A stretch of 64,000 bases of DNA from Macrothele yani (Eukaryota; Arthropoda; Arachnida; Araneae; Macrothelidae): NCBI GenBank assembly GCA_039090855.1, contig CM077012.1, positions 142,138,541 to 142,202,540 on the forward strand, written 5' to 3'. Positions 23,385 to 35,086 of this stretch are shown one piece after another. Below the pieces are notes generated by a model. That model did not search any database, was not told where the DNA came from, and was given only the letters and a program-made list of their open reading frames with translations. Position 1 is the first letter of the stretch, and the number at the start of each line of letters is the position of its first letter. Both the position numbers and the translations under genes were made by a program.

Positions 23385-24248
23385 AGAGGTTGATGCTGTC
23401 AAATCCAACATTTCCTTGGAAATAATACATTCTGAGAAACTTCAATACATAAGGCAAAGACTAATGTTTTGGGGTATCCCCAAAGTTAACTCACTTGGTT
23501 CACACTCTTCCACAAAGATTTCCCTAACCATCTATTCTTAACCTATTCCTTAATAAAACTTTCAGCTCTTAACTTTATTTTATCCTTGGTCTCATCTGAT
23601 AATTCCATAGCTGAAGTTTCACCATATATGACGAGCAAACCATAGGCTGCTGCCCAACGTTTAGTATCATAAATCTCAAAGTGTGATTATCTCAGAACTG
23701 TTCTTTAAGTTTTCCATGGTCTGATGTTTGCTTTTCTTCCACTCACTTATTCGTCACTGTTCAGTGTTACTAGAACAGAAGTTTACATTCACATCTGACA
23801 CTTCAAACAAGGATAGAAACAAACTCTGGTTCAATATGGCTTTGTTCCCAGCCTGTGGCTTTCAGAAACAAAGCCTTTCAAAATTTGATATCTACTCCAA
23901 CACCTGGACAAGATAAGTATACAATAAATGACAGCAAGTGACTAATCAACTACTGAACAAATCAGCCAAAAGACCTTTCCATATCAATGCATCAACTCCA
24001 AGATCACAGAGCCAGTAAAACTTTTTCTACTTCCAGTATTGTCTTATCCATTACACTTTTAAGTGTTTTTGTGCCCAAAACAGTTAGTAATTATGAATTC
24101 AATGTCAAAACTCAGGTTAATAAGCTTTTTTCCAATTACCCAAACAGATTTTTTTTTCAAATTTAATTACATGTTTGATTCCCTTGTTCTTATTTCTATT
24201 GAAATCAATAACATTATCTTCCATTGGATTCTGACCACTATCTGAAAC

Positions 24249-24253
<5 letters not shown>

Positions 24254-24320
<67 letters not shown>
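24254..24320. repeat. (AT)n microsatellite, about 67 bp
   Basis: Pure dinucleotide repeat shortly before the left inverted terminus of PLE-C. Confidence 0.95.
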
Positions 24321-24321
<1 letters not shown>

Positions 24322-24537
24322 TTAAGAGCAAAACTGAAGACTAAGGAAAAACTTTAGAATTTAAAACGAAGGTTGCAAAATAACCTGAAAATCAAAACGC
24401 GCAACGCAGCAGTTTTGAAAATTCAGAATTCACATTCTATAAAGAAGATACCTAAGCAAAAAAATACACATATAATTTTGACTCACACCTAGTACAACAT
24501 AGAAAAGGTTATGTATCTACCTGTGTGAGTAAAAGGA

Positions 24538-26045
24538 GAAAAGATAAAAAAATAAAATAAAACAACTGAATGTAGAAGGTGTCGAGAATACTGAGCCTTG
24601 GCTTTATCAAGGACCAGCAAAAACTCTGCATTTTCTCACTTCCACAAAGACCTAGTTGGAAATGGGTTTCTGCAAGGCCATAGATGCAAGTAACATTCAC
24701 ACCTAAAATAGTTTAAAAAATATATATATGTCATGTCCTCCGTAGAGTTGCATGACCTAGCACTAGTTAACAATTTCGCTTGCATCCATTAACCTTCCTG
24801 GCCCGACCCATGCTCTTCATCTGTTACTATTAAACAGAGAGAAGAAGATTAAAGAGAACTCAAGCTGTGAGAGTGACATAATAATTAGAAATGATTTTCA
24901 GCCATAAGAAATGCCAAGTTCGTTTGAGAGAGAATTTAAACCTGAAAATCAATGCAAAAGAAATCCAAATTTTTACATTGCAATTAAAAAAGGAAATATT
25001 AATTTTTAACGAACAGATTTTTGAAAGAAAACTTGAGTCTAAAACCCCCTACTCTACAACTTATGACAGCACGAAAACGAGAATAAGTTAAAGATAATAA
25101 TTAACTAAAGAAAACTTTGTGAAAGTTATATACCTTAAACAGTTAGTTGCAATATGTACAAAGTATTTTAGCAGTGCTTTAAGTGCATAATTAATTAGTT
25201 ATTAAGAACTTAACTACTTTGAAAAAACAGCGCATAGACAGCGCATAGAAAAGGAACAAGCTTAGCCATCTTCTGTTCCTAGGTACCCCAAAAGACGCTC
25301 AAAGTTACAAAGAAAAGAAAGAGTTAAAACCCGCAAAAATGTTAACAGACAAACCAATGCCTAAAAGCTGAAAAGCTAAAAAACGACAGAGAAAAAGTAC
25401 ATGAAGTACAAACATTGAACTTATAAAACCTAGAACCCAAAAACAAGGAAGAGAGCTTACCTCTTGTGTGACAAAAACTTTTCTCCTCACAAGAGAAGAA
25501 CATGGCTGACCTCTTCCGCCACTCCCTAGACGCTGGGGGGCAGTGGGGGTGGGGCTGATGGCCTCCTCATACAGCAAGAAACCAACGTGCGGAGATTTTA
25601 ACCAGAGAAAAAAATATATATATATACAAACTTAAGACTGTGGATCTGTATGATCAGAAAGAGCAGAATTAACTCTCCAGAATACATGAGAAATATTATA
25701 AAATACACGAGCAGTGTATTTAATAATCTTTGCATGTATTAAATCACCTTAGTGAGCTTCTATAGATTAATCAGAATCTTATTAATTTTAATGTTGGTTT
25801 TACTATTTTTAGTATAGCTATCCTAGTGATGAATAACTAGTTTTCTTTTTATTTGTTTTTATTTTCTTTTATAAACAGATTTTTAAGCTTTTTTTGTGAT
25901 TTTGTTTATATTATTTAATTTTTTGTTTTAATAGGACCGTCATATCCATAGCACTAAGGTTCCTTTAGGTAGTTAATAGGCATCCTCTAACCAACTTCCT
26001 TACGGCTTTGATTGGTCAGAATCATATTATTAACTGTGTAGAAAA
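24538..26045. other. PLE-C non-coding 3' region
   Basis: Interior of PLE-C between the RT stop and the left terminus. Only short open frames; no endonuclease signature was found on either strand. Confidence 0.5.
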
Positions 26046-27890
26046 TTAAAGCAGATCTGCCAACCTTACTCTATTATTCAGAATAATTTTTCTTAAAGTT
26101 CTTTTGATGAAAGAAGAAGGAATTTCGTTCTCTAGAAAACTTTCTAATAGTATATTAATGTGGTAATTGAAGTCCAAATTGTTGCTGCAAATTCTTGAAA
26201 TTCTTAGGACCTGAGAAATTAGTACATTCTCAATTACTTTGGTTGAAATGTTATTATTCCAGTGTAGATATTTAATTACTTTGAAAGGAAAATTAACTCT
26301 TTTATCAAAGAGGCTAATAGATGGGTTACCTCTGTTGAGCTTAATGCTTAAGTCTAGGAACTCAAGTTCCTGATTACTGTGGTTGGTTTTACATAAGTTA
26401 AGAGAGCTAGGATAGATATTATCAAAATCACTCTCTATAACTTCTGAATTATTGATACACAGCAGATCATCAATATATCTAAAAGTGTAAAGGTAGTTAT
26501 CTGAGCAGGTGGGGTGATTTTTAATGAATTTATATTCCTTAAAGAACAGGAATAGATTAGCGATATTCGTGGACGTTGATGTTCCCATGGGAATACCGTT
26601 CACTTGCTTATAGAGAGTATTATTATATAAGATATGGTTATTTTTTATGCAGCAATTGAGATAAGAGTTCCAAGTTCCTACATCAACAAATTGGTTAAGT
26701 TTAAATTCTGCATACAGCTCTTTAAAGGTAGTGATTATATCTGATAGAGGCAGATTAGTATATAGGTTTTCAAAATCATAACTATTAATATCTAGGGGAC
26801 AAACTTTGAGTATAGTAGAAATTACTTCTGCATTATTATTAATTATCCAAAAATCTCTGTACATCAAGTTAGAACAGTTTCTAATGTGTTTCAAAACCTT
26901 CTTTAAGACATCTTCAAAAGCAAGATCTATTTTCTTTTTAGGACTCCTTACTCCACTAGCTATGAACCTGAACTTCACGGGATCCTTATGAAACTTAACC
27001 GTTGCAAAAAGAAATGGAAATTCAGGCTCATATCTTCTAGTTTGTGGAATTTTAAGTTTCTTGAAGAATGCCTTAAACCGATTTTCTAACAGCTTGGTAG
27101 AATAACTTACGGGCTCGTATGTTACTCTATTATTGAGTTCCATAGTTAACAATTCAAAATAGAACTTCTTACAGATAATTGCAAAATTATTGCTAGCTTT
27201 ATCCGTAGTGGTAAAAATAAATTGGTCTTGTAGATTGGAGAGTGACCTTTTAGCTTCTCCAGAGAAAAAGAGATTTCTGTCGAAACAAAAGTCCAGACCT
27301 GCCAACTCACCGGTGAAGCTATTGATTATATTATATTTCCATTCTGCGAAGGCCTCAATAGGCTGATTGTACGTTAAACTGGTTTTTACGATGTACCTAT
27401 TAACATCTTGAGTGAAGCTCTCAAGAATCCTTTCTTTGGAAATAGTGAAGGAAGGTCTGAATTTAGAGCCATACTCTAATAAATTCCTAAGCTTTTCATT
27501 TTCAACAAAACTCAAGTTTCCGGTGATAATATGGTTGTAATTCTTATCATAGTGAACTGTTTCTTTATGTTCATCACAAGAACATGTAGTAATTACAGGA
27601 ATGTAGCTCGAAGAGTTAAGTTTGTAGTTTTTAACTATTGACCCTAAGGTCTTAACATATTTAAAACTTACAATAGACTGGTGCCTGTGGATGGGAAAAA
27701 AATTGCATTATTGTAGAACAGCTTCCTTACATTGAGATTATCGTAGGCTTTATTTAGAAACCTGATGGTAACAAAATTACTGGAAAATTCTTTAAGAGAA
27801 ATTTTATCTTGAAGAATATGTTTAAGAATGTCCAGAACCAAAGCAAAAACATGCTTATCAACATGGTCAGCAGTTTCCTTTTACTCACAC
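26046..27890 (-). pseudogene. PLE-type reverse transcriptase (489-aa open frame plus frameshifted N-terminal extension)
   Basis: The main frame 27515-26046 is open for 489 codons. Reading upstream shows it starts earlier: 27660-27515 gives a Cys pair in TTCSCDEHKE and ITGNLSFVENEKLRNLL. After one frame change near 27690 it continues with SSNFVTIRFLNKAYDNLNVR. RT blocks in order: TTTDKASNNFAIICK, FPFLFATVKFHKDPVKFRFI, SYDFENLYTNLPL (first catalytic Asp), VNGIPMGTSTSTNIANLF, and TFRYIDDLLCINN (catalytic YIDD). These are followed by the LEFLDLSIKL thumb-proximal block. The set resembles RTs of the Penelope-like group widespread in invertebrates. No GIY-YIG motif follows. Family assignment is from motif memory, not a search. 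Confidence 0.75.
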
Positions 27891-28254
27891 AGGTAGATAC
27901 ATAACCTTTTCTATGTTGTACTAGGTGTGAGTCAAAATTATATGTGTATTTTTTTGCTTAGGTATCTTCTTTATAGAAAATATAACATACTGGTTCCCAC
28001 CTTACTAAACCTTAATCTGGAAGCAATTGTATTATCAAAGGCAAAGGGGCTACATCAGTTCAGGCTTGAACCTCTTTGCAGCAAAATAGACCACCTATTA
28101 GGATAAGATTCTCCTGACACTCTTTCAGGAAGAATGACATTCTTGTAGGAAGAATACACGCTTTTTTGGTCTTGCCAATGCCTAGCACATTTATTACGAA
28201 AAATGCAATTCATGAGGCAACCTTATGGGTTGTCTTATGTTATAAGCGTGCTTT

Positions 28255-29582
28255 TGATTAAAATATACATAATACCTAAGGTATTTTACCTGATATCATC
28301 AAAGTATTTCGCACGTTGTTTGCTCTGTGAGGCACGTGCTCCCGGCCCGAGAGGTCACTTACGTTACGGACCTTTGGTTAGTTATAAAAAATTTTGCAGA
28401 AATAAAACAGTTAGGTTATATATTTTCAGTTCCACATTTATTCATTTGCACAATCAAACGTTTAAAATTTACTATTAATTAAAAGATTTTAGTAGAAAGA
28501 GTTATACTCATAGGGTCAGGAGACGCCATCTTCTGGCCACTACTTCTACACGAGGGTTCCTCGTGCGTGTGTAGTTTTGGAGTTGCATGTCGGGAATCGA
28601 TGGGAAAGTTTGCTGCCTGTATGTGTTAGGTGATTTGTTTCCAATGTGTCGCCATCTATTGGATGAGTTGGTAGTTATCAGTCATAAGTATAATTCTTTT
28701 GTGTAGATATTTTTGGGCTATTATTATTTGTTCGTAGAAACTTTTTTTTTGTTCTTTATTTATTGGTGTGATTTCTTGTAATGTTCTTTTTTTGTCTTTA
28801 TGAATTTTTTTTTTTTTTATATATAAGTGATTTCCAGGCTGTGTCTAGTGTGGTGAGGTCTTGTAAGTTGCATATTTTATCTTTTTTTTGTTCAATTATA
28901 ACATGCAACTTACAGGACCTCACCACACTAGACACAGCCTGGAAATCACTTAAAAAAAAATTCATAAAAAAAGACAAAAAAAAAAAAAAAAGAACATTAC
29001 AAAAATCACACCAATAAATAAAGAACAAAAAGAAAAAAACACCTGTTTCTACAAACAAATAATAGCCCAAAAATATCTACACAAAAGAATTATACTTACG
29101 ACTGATACCTACCAACTCATCTAATAGATGGCGACACATTGGAAACAAATCACTTAACACATACACAAGCAGCAAACCTTCCCATCGATTCCCGACATGC
29201 AACTCCAAAATGTGCACGTGTGTGTGTGTGGAACCCTCGTGTAGAAGTAGTGGCCAGAAGATGGCGGTTAAGCACCACTGAAAGCGCTCGCCGTAACAAC
29301 GAACCCCTTGTGAGACGTCTCCTGACCCGATGAGTACAACTCTTTCTACTAAAATCTTTTAATAGTGAATCTTAAACGTTTGATTGTGCAAATGAATGAA
29401 TGTGGAACTGAAAATATATAACCTAATTTTTATTTCTGCAAATTTTTTTCTTTATAACTAACCAAAGGTCCGTAACGTAAGGGACCTCTCGGGCCGGGAG
29501 CACGTGCCTCACAGAGCAAACAACATGAGAAATACTTTGACAATATCAGGTAAAATACCTTAGATATTATGTATATTTTAGC
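28255..29582. repeat. palindrome of two PLE-B 3' ends, arms of about 620-680 bp
   Basis: The left arm (about 28255-28873) and right arm (about 28902-29582) are inverted copies around a 28-base spacer. The same sequence occurs once more, in the left-arm orientation, at 30840-31600 next to a GIY-YIG reading. Around the centre both strands read DKICNLQDLTTLDTAWKSL, the last residues of that GIY-YIG protein. So the palindrome is two PLE-B 3' ends joined head to head, each keeping only the last ~25 codons and the 3' untranslated region. Confidence 0.8.
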
Positions 29583-30262
29583 ACATTTATGTTGAATTTT
29601 TGTAATTATTTGGCTAATTCTTCTTTGTCACGTTCACTTGTGCATCTGAACCTGATCTTATGCTTACTAATAACTTTTTATGGCTCTTTCTGTATATGTA
29701 TTTGTTGTTTCGGAATTTATTTTTTATCTGTGAGCTATGAATAAGAGGAATAATTTAGATGTCACCATGCATTAATTCCCAAATATAAAGGAAGACTCAC
29801 TACAATGGGGTCTCAATAGAAACCCTAAAGAAACTATTCCAGTGCAACATGGCATAATGCTATACCTTAGTTTTGGTGTGGTTCTGTGCTACATGAGTAA
29901 CTTAGCTTAAGTACAACTAAGAACAGTTTGTCAAATGGTTTGATTGCTGTCCCATCATCTCTCTGTACTTCACATAGAGCTTCTGCTACACACCACAAGG
30001 TGAGGCAGCATTCTGGTAGATACACCAGCACAGTTCAATAACTTCCTGAAAGTTCAAACATGTGATTCCTACATCCAGTTTGATTAAAAGTGCCTACCAT
30101 CCCCTCTACAAAGCTAAGTTGTTGATAACAAACTGATAGCACAAAATAAGTCTTAATTTTAACAGAAGGTACTATTTTACAAATGGGAAATTAATTCAAA
30201 AACCAGAAAAAATGCACTTACAATTTACTGTAACAAATACATCATATTTCTTGATAACTTAC
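29583..30262. other. LONP2 intron sequence, nothing recognised
   Basis: Non-coding sequence adjoining the 5' splice site of the 20.9-kb intron (GAA|gtaagt at 30263/30262). Confidence 0.6.
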
Positions 30263-30359
30263 TTCCATTCTGTCATACAGGGCAGGAGGTATTGTTTTAG
30301 TAGTGTTTGCAGTGGCAATGAAAAGCACTTGAGAAAGATCAAATGGCACGTTCAGATAA
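30263..30359 (-). CDS. LONP2: LONP2 exon, AAA+ sensor 1 and arginine finger
   Basis: 97 bp encoding [20 protein letters not shown] and on to [15 protein letters not shown] is the sensor-1 strand of the AAA+ core; DRME carries the conserved arginine after the sensor region. The donor GAA|gtaagt is a strong U2-type site and joins in phase 0 to the exon at 9384-9249 (ME|VISVPGY). The start is set by phase: the upstream exon ends CA (phase 2), so beginning at 30359 (T TAT CTG) restores H-Y-L-N as in the family. A start at 30362 would add one isoleucine. No AG precedes either choice (see the intron entry). Confidence 0.92.
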
Positions 30360-31251
30360 ATGGTGAAAAAATCAAGGAAATCATAACAGAAAATGAAAAA
30401 CTTAAATGAATAAACCACTTCCAAAGGCTGATCACATTAACATTGCTGAGAAATTTAACCAAAAAAGTAAAAGGTAAAAAATAAATCACGTTTCCATCTG
30501 TACAAAGTTGTATTCCATACCTGCAAGAATGTGCACTCAGTAGTAGTTTGGTAATTAATGATGTGTGGGAATAATATTAACTTTCTGAATAGCAGAACAG
30601 ACATCAAGCCTCTTAACACTGAAAACTCAGAGAAATAATTACTTTCATAAGTCATTTAATTAATAATAGAATATCTTTACCAGAGGACCAATGCTAAATA
30701 CAGCCCAGAAGATATACATCCAAAACTGTTGGAATATGCATTTACTAATACATAATACCCAAAAAAATATGCACTCCATTTATTGTTTAAAAAATTACTT
30801 TATAAAAGTTATATATCAATGAATTTTTTTTTGTCAAATATGTAATTCACGAGACAAACCTTAAGGGTTGTCTTATGTTATAAACATGTTTTAGACTTAA
30901 AATACATAATATCTAACGTATTACCTGATATTGGCAAAGTATTTCGCACGTTGTTGCTTCGTGAGGCACGTGCTCCCAGCCCGACAGAGGTCTATTATGA
31001 GTTTTTTCGGTTAGTTAAAAAATTTTATTAAATGAAACAATTAGGTTATATTATTATCTGTTCACATTCATTTGTTCGTACAATCCAGCGTTTTAAATTT
31101 ATTATTAATTAAAAATTGTATTAGAAGAAGTTATACTCATTGGGTCAGGAGACTTCTCTCAAGAGGCTCTTCGTCCCATTGTTACGGTGAGCGCTTTCAA
31201 CACAGCTGATGTGTCATCGTCGGGCCTTCTACATCTACACGAGGGTTTCCT

Positions 31252-31292
31252 CGCTCGCTCGCTCGCGTGTGTGTGTGTGTGTGTGTGTGTGT
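31252..31292. repeat. (CGCT)n/(GT)n compound microsatellite
   Basis: About three CGCT units followed by a pure GT run of about 28 bases. Confidence 0.85.
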
Positions 31293-31545
31293 AGCCGCTG
31301 GAGTTGCATGTGGGGAAACGAAGGGAAAGCTTTGTGTGTTGTATGTTAGGAGATTGCTTCTCATGTGTCGTCATCTATTGAATGAGTTGGTAGGTACAAT
31401 TTTTCTTTTTTTTATGTAGCTATTTTTGAGCTATTGTTATTTACTTGTAGAAACAGGTGCATTATTTTTAGTCCTTTATTAAATGGTGCGACTTCTTGTA
31501 ATTTTTTTTTTTTGTCTTTTTTATGGATTTTTTGCTTTTTATAAG

Positions 31546-32245
31546 TCACTTCCAGGCTGTATCTAGGTTGGTAGGATCTTGTAAGTTGCATATTTTATCT
31601 TTTTTTATTTTTTGTTCAATTATAACACTTTCAGAAATCCTTAATTCTTTTTCATTTGTGTGGGTGGCTAGTAATTTAATATTTTCAAAATCACAATATT
31701 GTTTGATTAATGCAGTGTTGAATGAGTGCAGTTTTTCTTTTTTGTTCCAGTTTTTTATATGTTGATATAACCTTTTAATAAATCTATTTTTTGAGCTACC
31801 AATGTAAGAGATGTGGTCTCCAGAACTCTGTGAAGCAATAGGAATTTCATACATGCCTGCTGATTGTAGTGTATTATTGTTATATTTTTCTTTATCACTA
31901 AGTCAATATTCTGAACAGAATGGCCAAAAATAATGTTTCTTCATTGATCTTAAAAAATTTTCCACTTAGTCTTCTAATAAAAAGAAAAGAACCTGAAAAT
32001 TTGTATTTCTTTTTGGAATGTTTTTACTAGACACCTTTAAATTCTTTTTGTATTCAAATATCAACCTTTTAACAGTGTTTGTGTTATACCCATATTTGTT
32101 TGGTTGTGTTAATAATCCATTGGATTTCTTCTTCTCTGTACTTTCTATTTGAGGAATGTGAGAAGGCTTGTTTTACCCAATTCCTAATACTATTGACTTT
32201 ATGAGTTTTTGGGTGTTCAGATTGATATGGGATCATTATAGGTAC
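31546..32245 (-). pseudogene. PLE-B connector and GIY-YIG endonuclease
   Basis: Upstream, 32245-32087 reads RKPTYVPIMIPYQSEHPKT and NWVKQAFSHSSNRKYREEE, typical of the segment linking RT and nuclease. After frame breaks near 31900-32090 the nuclease starts at SAGMYEIPIASQ and continues SYIGSSKNRFIKRLYQHIKN, the GIY and YIG motifs of this nuclease family with a following arginine. The C-terminal LRISESVIIEQ carries a glutamate in the expected helix. RT blocks are missing. The protein resembles the PLE-D nuclease (61.5 and 62.0 kb) more than that of PLE-A. Confidence 0.8.
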
Positions 32246-32264
32246 ATATGTTGGTTTCCTAAAG

Positions 32265-32720
32265 AAAACCAGGCTACATTGGTGCATATGTAGCTTGCAC
32301 GACAGTCTCCACTCCCCTCTGGCATCAATGAGCTGCAGACGACACACTGCTGGACATTTGGTCATCTGTGCACCACTTTTGATACATACTCACTATAGCA
32401 GCATGTGAAAAACCCACAAGCAGTGCCATTTCAAAGATCGTAGTTCCGAGGCGCCGTGCCATCACAATTTGTCCTTTATCAAATTCCAATAAATCAGCAG
32501 CTTTTCCCATTCTGACTCCGAACACTCTGCTAACAAAGTTGGTCCTCGGATTGTATATATACTGCTCTGTGAACTTCACCTGCGACACCATTCGGTCTCC
32601 AGGACCGCTCATTTCTATAGGCAGGGGATGGTCATAATGTAATGGCTCATCGGTGTACTCTAGCTTGCAGTTTTTGACAATATGCACTGAACATTTCTTC
32701 CTCCTTAAAACTGTCAAAAA
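32265..32720 (-). pseudogene. Tc1-like transposase, N-terminal fragment
   Basis: From 32510 leftward the minus strand reads MGKAADLLEFDKGQIVMARR and then FSHAAIVSMYQKWCTDDQ, the first helix-turn-helix of Tc1-type transposases (MGKTKELSEFDKGQIV-like). After a stop near 32325 the reading RLIDARGEWRL is the start of the second DNA-binding domain. The catalytic DDE core is absent because the fragment ends at the PLE-B junction. Upstream sequence to 32720 is open but not recognised. Confidence 0.85.
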
Positions 32721-33914
32721 TCTGACCAGGCACGCACAATATATAGCTGCTGATATCTACATTCCTTTCTTGTCAGGATGAGTAGAAGTAGTAAACCAAT
32801 ATCAGGTTCCACTTCCTTAAATGAGCTTGAGAAGAATCTTTATAAAAAAAAAAAAAAATCTTTGCACTGATAATCAGTATGTTGTTTTTCCCCTATGGCC
32901 CGGAAAGGGGGGGCAGGTAGAATATACCAGATGAATCATTTGAGGGAAAGGTACTTCAAGAGCTAGTGCTTTTTTTTTTTTTTTTGTTAATGTAAAAATT
33001 ATCACTTAAGACTGCTAAATATTCTCATGTTTTGTTCCATCAGGTCAAAGCAGATTTAAAACTATGGTAAAAAGTGCTAAGAAACAGCTACATTATTATT
33101 ATTTATTTATTTGCTATTCCAGCATAGATTACACAATTTAATAGTGTGATCAAGACCTGTACACATGCCCTACTGTCAGCATACATCATACCAACAGACA
33201 GATGCTTTTAGTATCTGTCTATTTTGTGACAGTATAAAAAAAAGCATTTGAATGGACTGCAAAGTACAAATGCATCATTTTAAAAGGAAAACCTGGATTA
33301 AAAACTCTTGTGAATGTTTCCTTGAACCATTATTTGAAAGTAGTTTTGAACATTGTTGCTAAGCAGCCGGGATAAGAAATAGTAACATCAGGTTAAGAAT
33401 TGCTGGATTTCATCAAGAATTATAGTTTTGTGACAAAAACTAACTCAATGGGGAAAAAAAAAAAAAAAAATCACTGCTATCTTGCAAAGAATCTCTTTTC
33501 CATATTAACGCTGAAACAGTCATGCATAATTATAGCAAGCTTTTTTTACACCACTAGTATGAATTCAGTAACTCGACGACTGGTAAAGGGGCATCATTGT
33601 TAATCAATTTTCCTGGCACATTTACAATCATTTTGGCATCACAAAATAAGGGCCTCAGGTAATTAAACCCATTTTTTGGATACTAAACTTTGATTTCCAT
33701 GATGTTTAAATTTATTTATAAAATAAGACCAAGCAATTTCTAGATGGCATAAGCAAGTTTAACTATAAAAAAATTTTAACTGTGGCTTTTCTTCTTCCAA
33801 AAGACTTCAAAATTGAGACCCTTAAATTCCACAGAACAGAATGAAGAAAACTAGAGGAAGGATTAAGATTCACATTATGGTATTTAACCAAATCGTGAAG
33901 TAATACGTGGAATA
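32721..33914. other. U12 intron sequence, nothing recognised
   Basis: AT-rich, with several A and T homopolymers (for example A14 near 32850 and T15 near 32970). No element identified. Confidence 0.5.
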
Positions 33915-34648
33915 TAGATATAGTATATGAAATAATCTGATATTTCTTAATGTTTGTTTCACACGTTAAGTTGCTATGAAATTTTGATGGGCCAATATAT
34001 AACGTTTGACGGTGAAAATTTATGTTTCAATTAGCCTCTATAGATAGAAATTACGAACTCAGCATGTTTATGCTCACCTCTTCAAATCTACCACGCCATC
34101 CATCGTCAAGTCAGTAAAATTTTCAGTTCCTCTGGTTCTTTGATTTTCACAAAAAGGTAAATGTTTTAATGTCAAATTCGTGTGTTCGAATCATTCCATT
34201 TCGTTTTAGTCTTATTGCCATTGTATATTGTTCATATATCTTTCATCGCAATCGTATATCCTTCACTTATTGTTCATCTATATGATTTGCGAATGACGAC
34301 TGAACTTTGCACATACCGATATTAGTGTACAAAGTGTTCCACAAGTATAGACAGATGGTAGAATGGACTTGAAATGATGGGCCTAACCACACAAGCCTAA
34401 TCTTTTTGTGAAAGACAAAGAACCAGAGGAACTGGAAATTCTACTGACATGACGATGGATGGCAAGGTAGATTTGAAGAGGTGAGCATAAACATGCTGAG
34501 TTCATAATTTCTATCTATAGAGGTTAATTGACACATAAAAGTTCACCGTCCAACGTTATATATTGGCCAGTCGAACTTTCATAGCAACTTAATGTGTGAA
34601 ACAAACATGAAGAAATATCAGACTATTATTTCATATACTATAGAGAAA
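33915..34648. mobile_element. inverted-repeat element, arms of about 245 bp
   Basis: The left arm (about 33915-34157) and right arm (about 34407-34648) are inverted copies separated by about 250 bp of unrelated sequence. Shared text includes tagtatatgaaataat at the outer ends and agaggtgagcataaacatgc in the middle. No coding sequence. It is most likely a non-autonomous DNA transposon with long terminal inverted repeats. No clear target duplication was seen. Confidence 0.7.
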
Positions 34649-34844
34649 GGAGTTCAATTCTCACGGAACTTAATATTTTAAATGTTTCTGACCTTCATAT
34701 TGGACACATATTAATGCATTTTCAGTTCAAGTAATATAAAGCAGATCAAATGAAATAGCTAGTTTATTAACTGTTGTTTTGCAAACCAAATGACTTTACT
34801 TATATTTAGCATAATATCCCAGCTAAATTTTGGTTATCAGTATG

Positions 34845-34890
34845 AAGTGATTGACATTGACTAGCAAGGTCCTTGCTAGTCAATCACTTT
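34845..34890. repeat. short perfect hairpin
   Basis: aagtgattgac plus tgactagcaagg is followed directly by ccttgctagtcaatcactt, giving a stem with almost no loop. It is too small to assign and not followed by a terminator-like T run. Confidence 0.6.
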
Positions 34891-35086
34891 AATACCTGAC
34901 CCCTATTTTATCTAAGCTGAAAAGCAAATTAACAAAAAGAAATTTTTCATCCTTATAATAAATAATTGTACAAACACCAACTCAATTAATAAAACAAACC
35001 AAACTCCATAGAATAGAAACCTGATTGGAAACAAAAGGCATAAACAGCATCTGTATTACTTCAGAGGTAAAACTAAAAAAGGATAC

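Larger units (their letters stand above)
22863..24435. other. intronic sequence with two microsatellites
   Basis: AT-rich, no gene recognised. It includes a (TC)n run at 23350-23384 and a (TA)n run at 24254-24320. Weak resemblance to LINE-alpha antisense sequence near 24000 was not strong enough to call. Confidence 0.5.
24436..27977 (-). mobile_element. PLE-C, retroelement with 102-bp inverted termini
   Basis: The 102-bp sequence at 24436-24537 is repeated in inverted orientation at 27876-27977. The 3.54-kb unit contains one reverse-transcriptase gene on the minus strand and about 1.5 kb of non-coding sequence on its 3' side, with no GIY-YIG reading seen there. Classical Penelope elements carry repeated termini (pseudo-LTRs) that may be direct or inverted, which fits, but a complete unit with short inverted ends and no visible endonuclease is unusual. 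Confidence 0.65.
30840..32255 (-). mobile_element. PLE-B, 5'-truncated copy with GIY-YIG gene
   Basis: Minus-strand element whose 3' end (30840-31545) matches the arms of the palindrome at 28.3-29.6 kb and whose coding part is described separately. It ends abruptly at about 32255, where sequence of a Tc1 transposase begins in the same orientation, so either PLE-B landed in the Tc1 copy or the two were joined by a deletion. Confidence 0.75.
30360..35086 (-). other. LONP2: U12-type (minor spliceosome) intron of LONP2
   Basis: The donor after GACCA is gtatcctttt, the exact minor-spliceosome 5' splice site. Just upstream of the next exon lies ttccttgat (30379-30371), matching the U12 branch-point consensus TTCCTTRAY, followed by ttttttcac. 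The protein-compatible 3' ends are ...ccat (12 bases past the branch A) or ...cac (9 bases past), not AG. U2-type features (polypyrimidine-AG near the junction) are missing; the nearest AG, about 40 bases upstream, would insert many residues. The intron holds PLE-B, Tc1 and inverted-repeat elements. Confidence 0.75.

Noticed and set aside
23880..24060. A fourth LINE-alpha copy in antisense
   Set aside because: Only one stretch of about 40 bases looks similar and the alignment does not continue.
30390..30408. AG at about 30402 as a normal acceptor for the LONP2 exon
   Set aside because: It would add about 14 hydrophobic residues ([12 protein letters not shown]) absent from the Lon family and would break the phase with the upstream exon.
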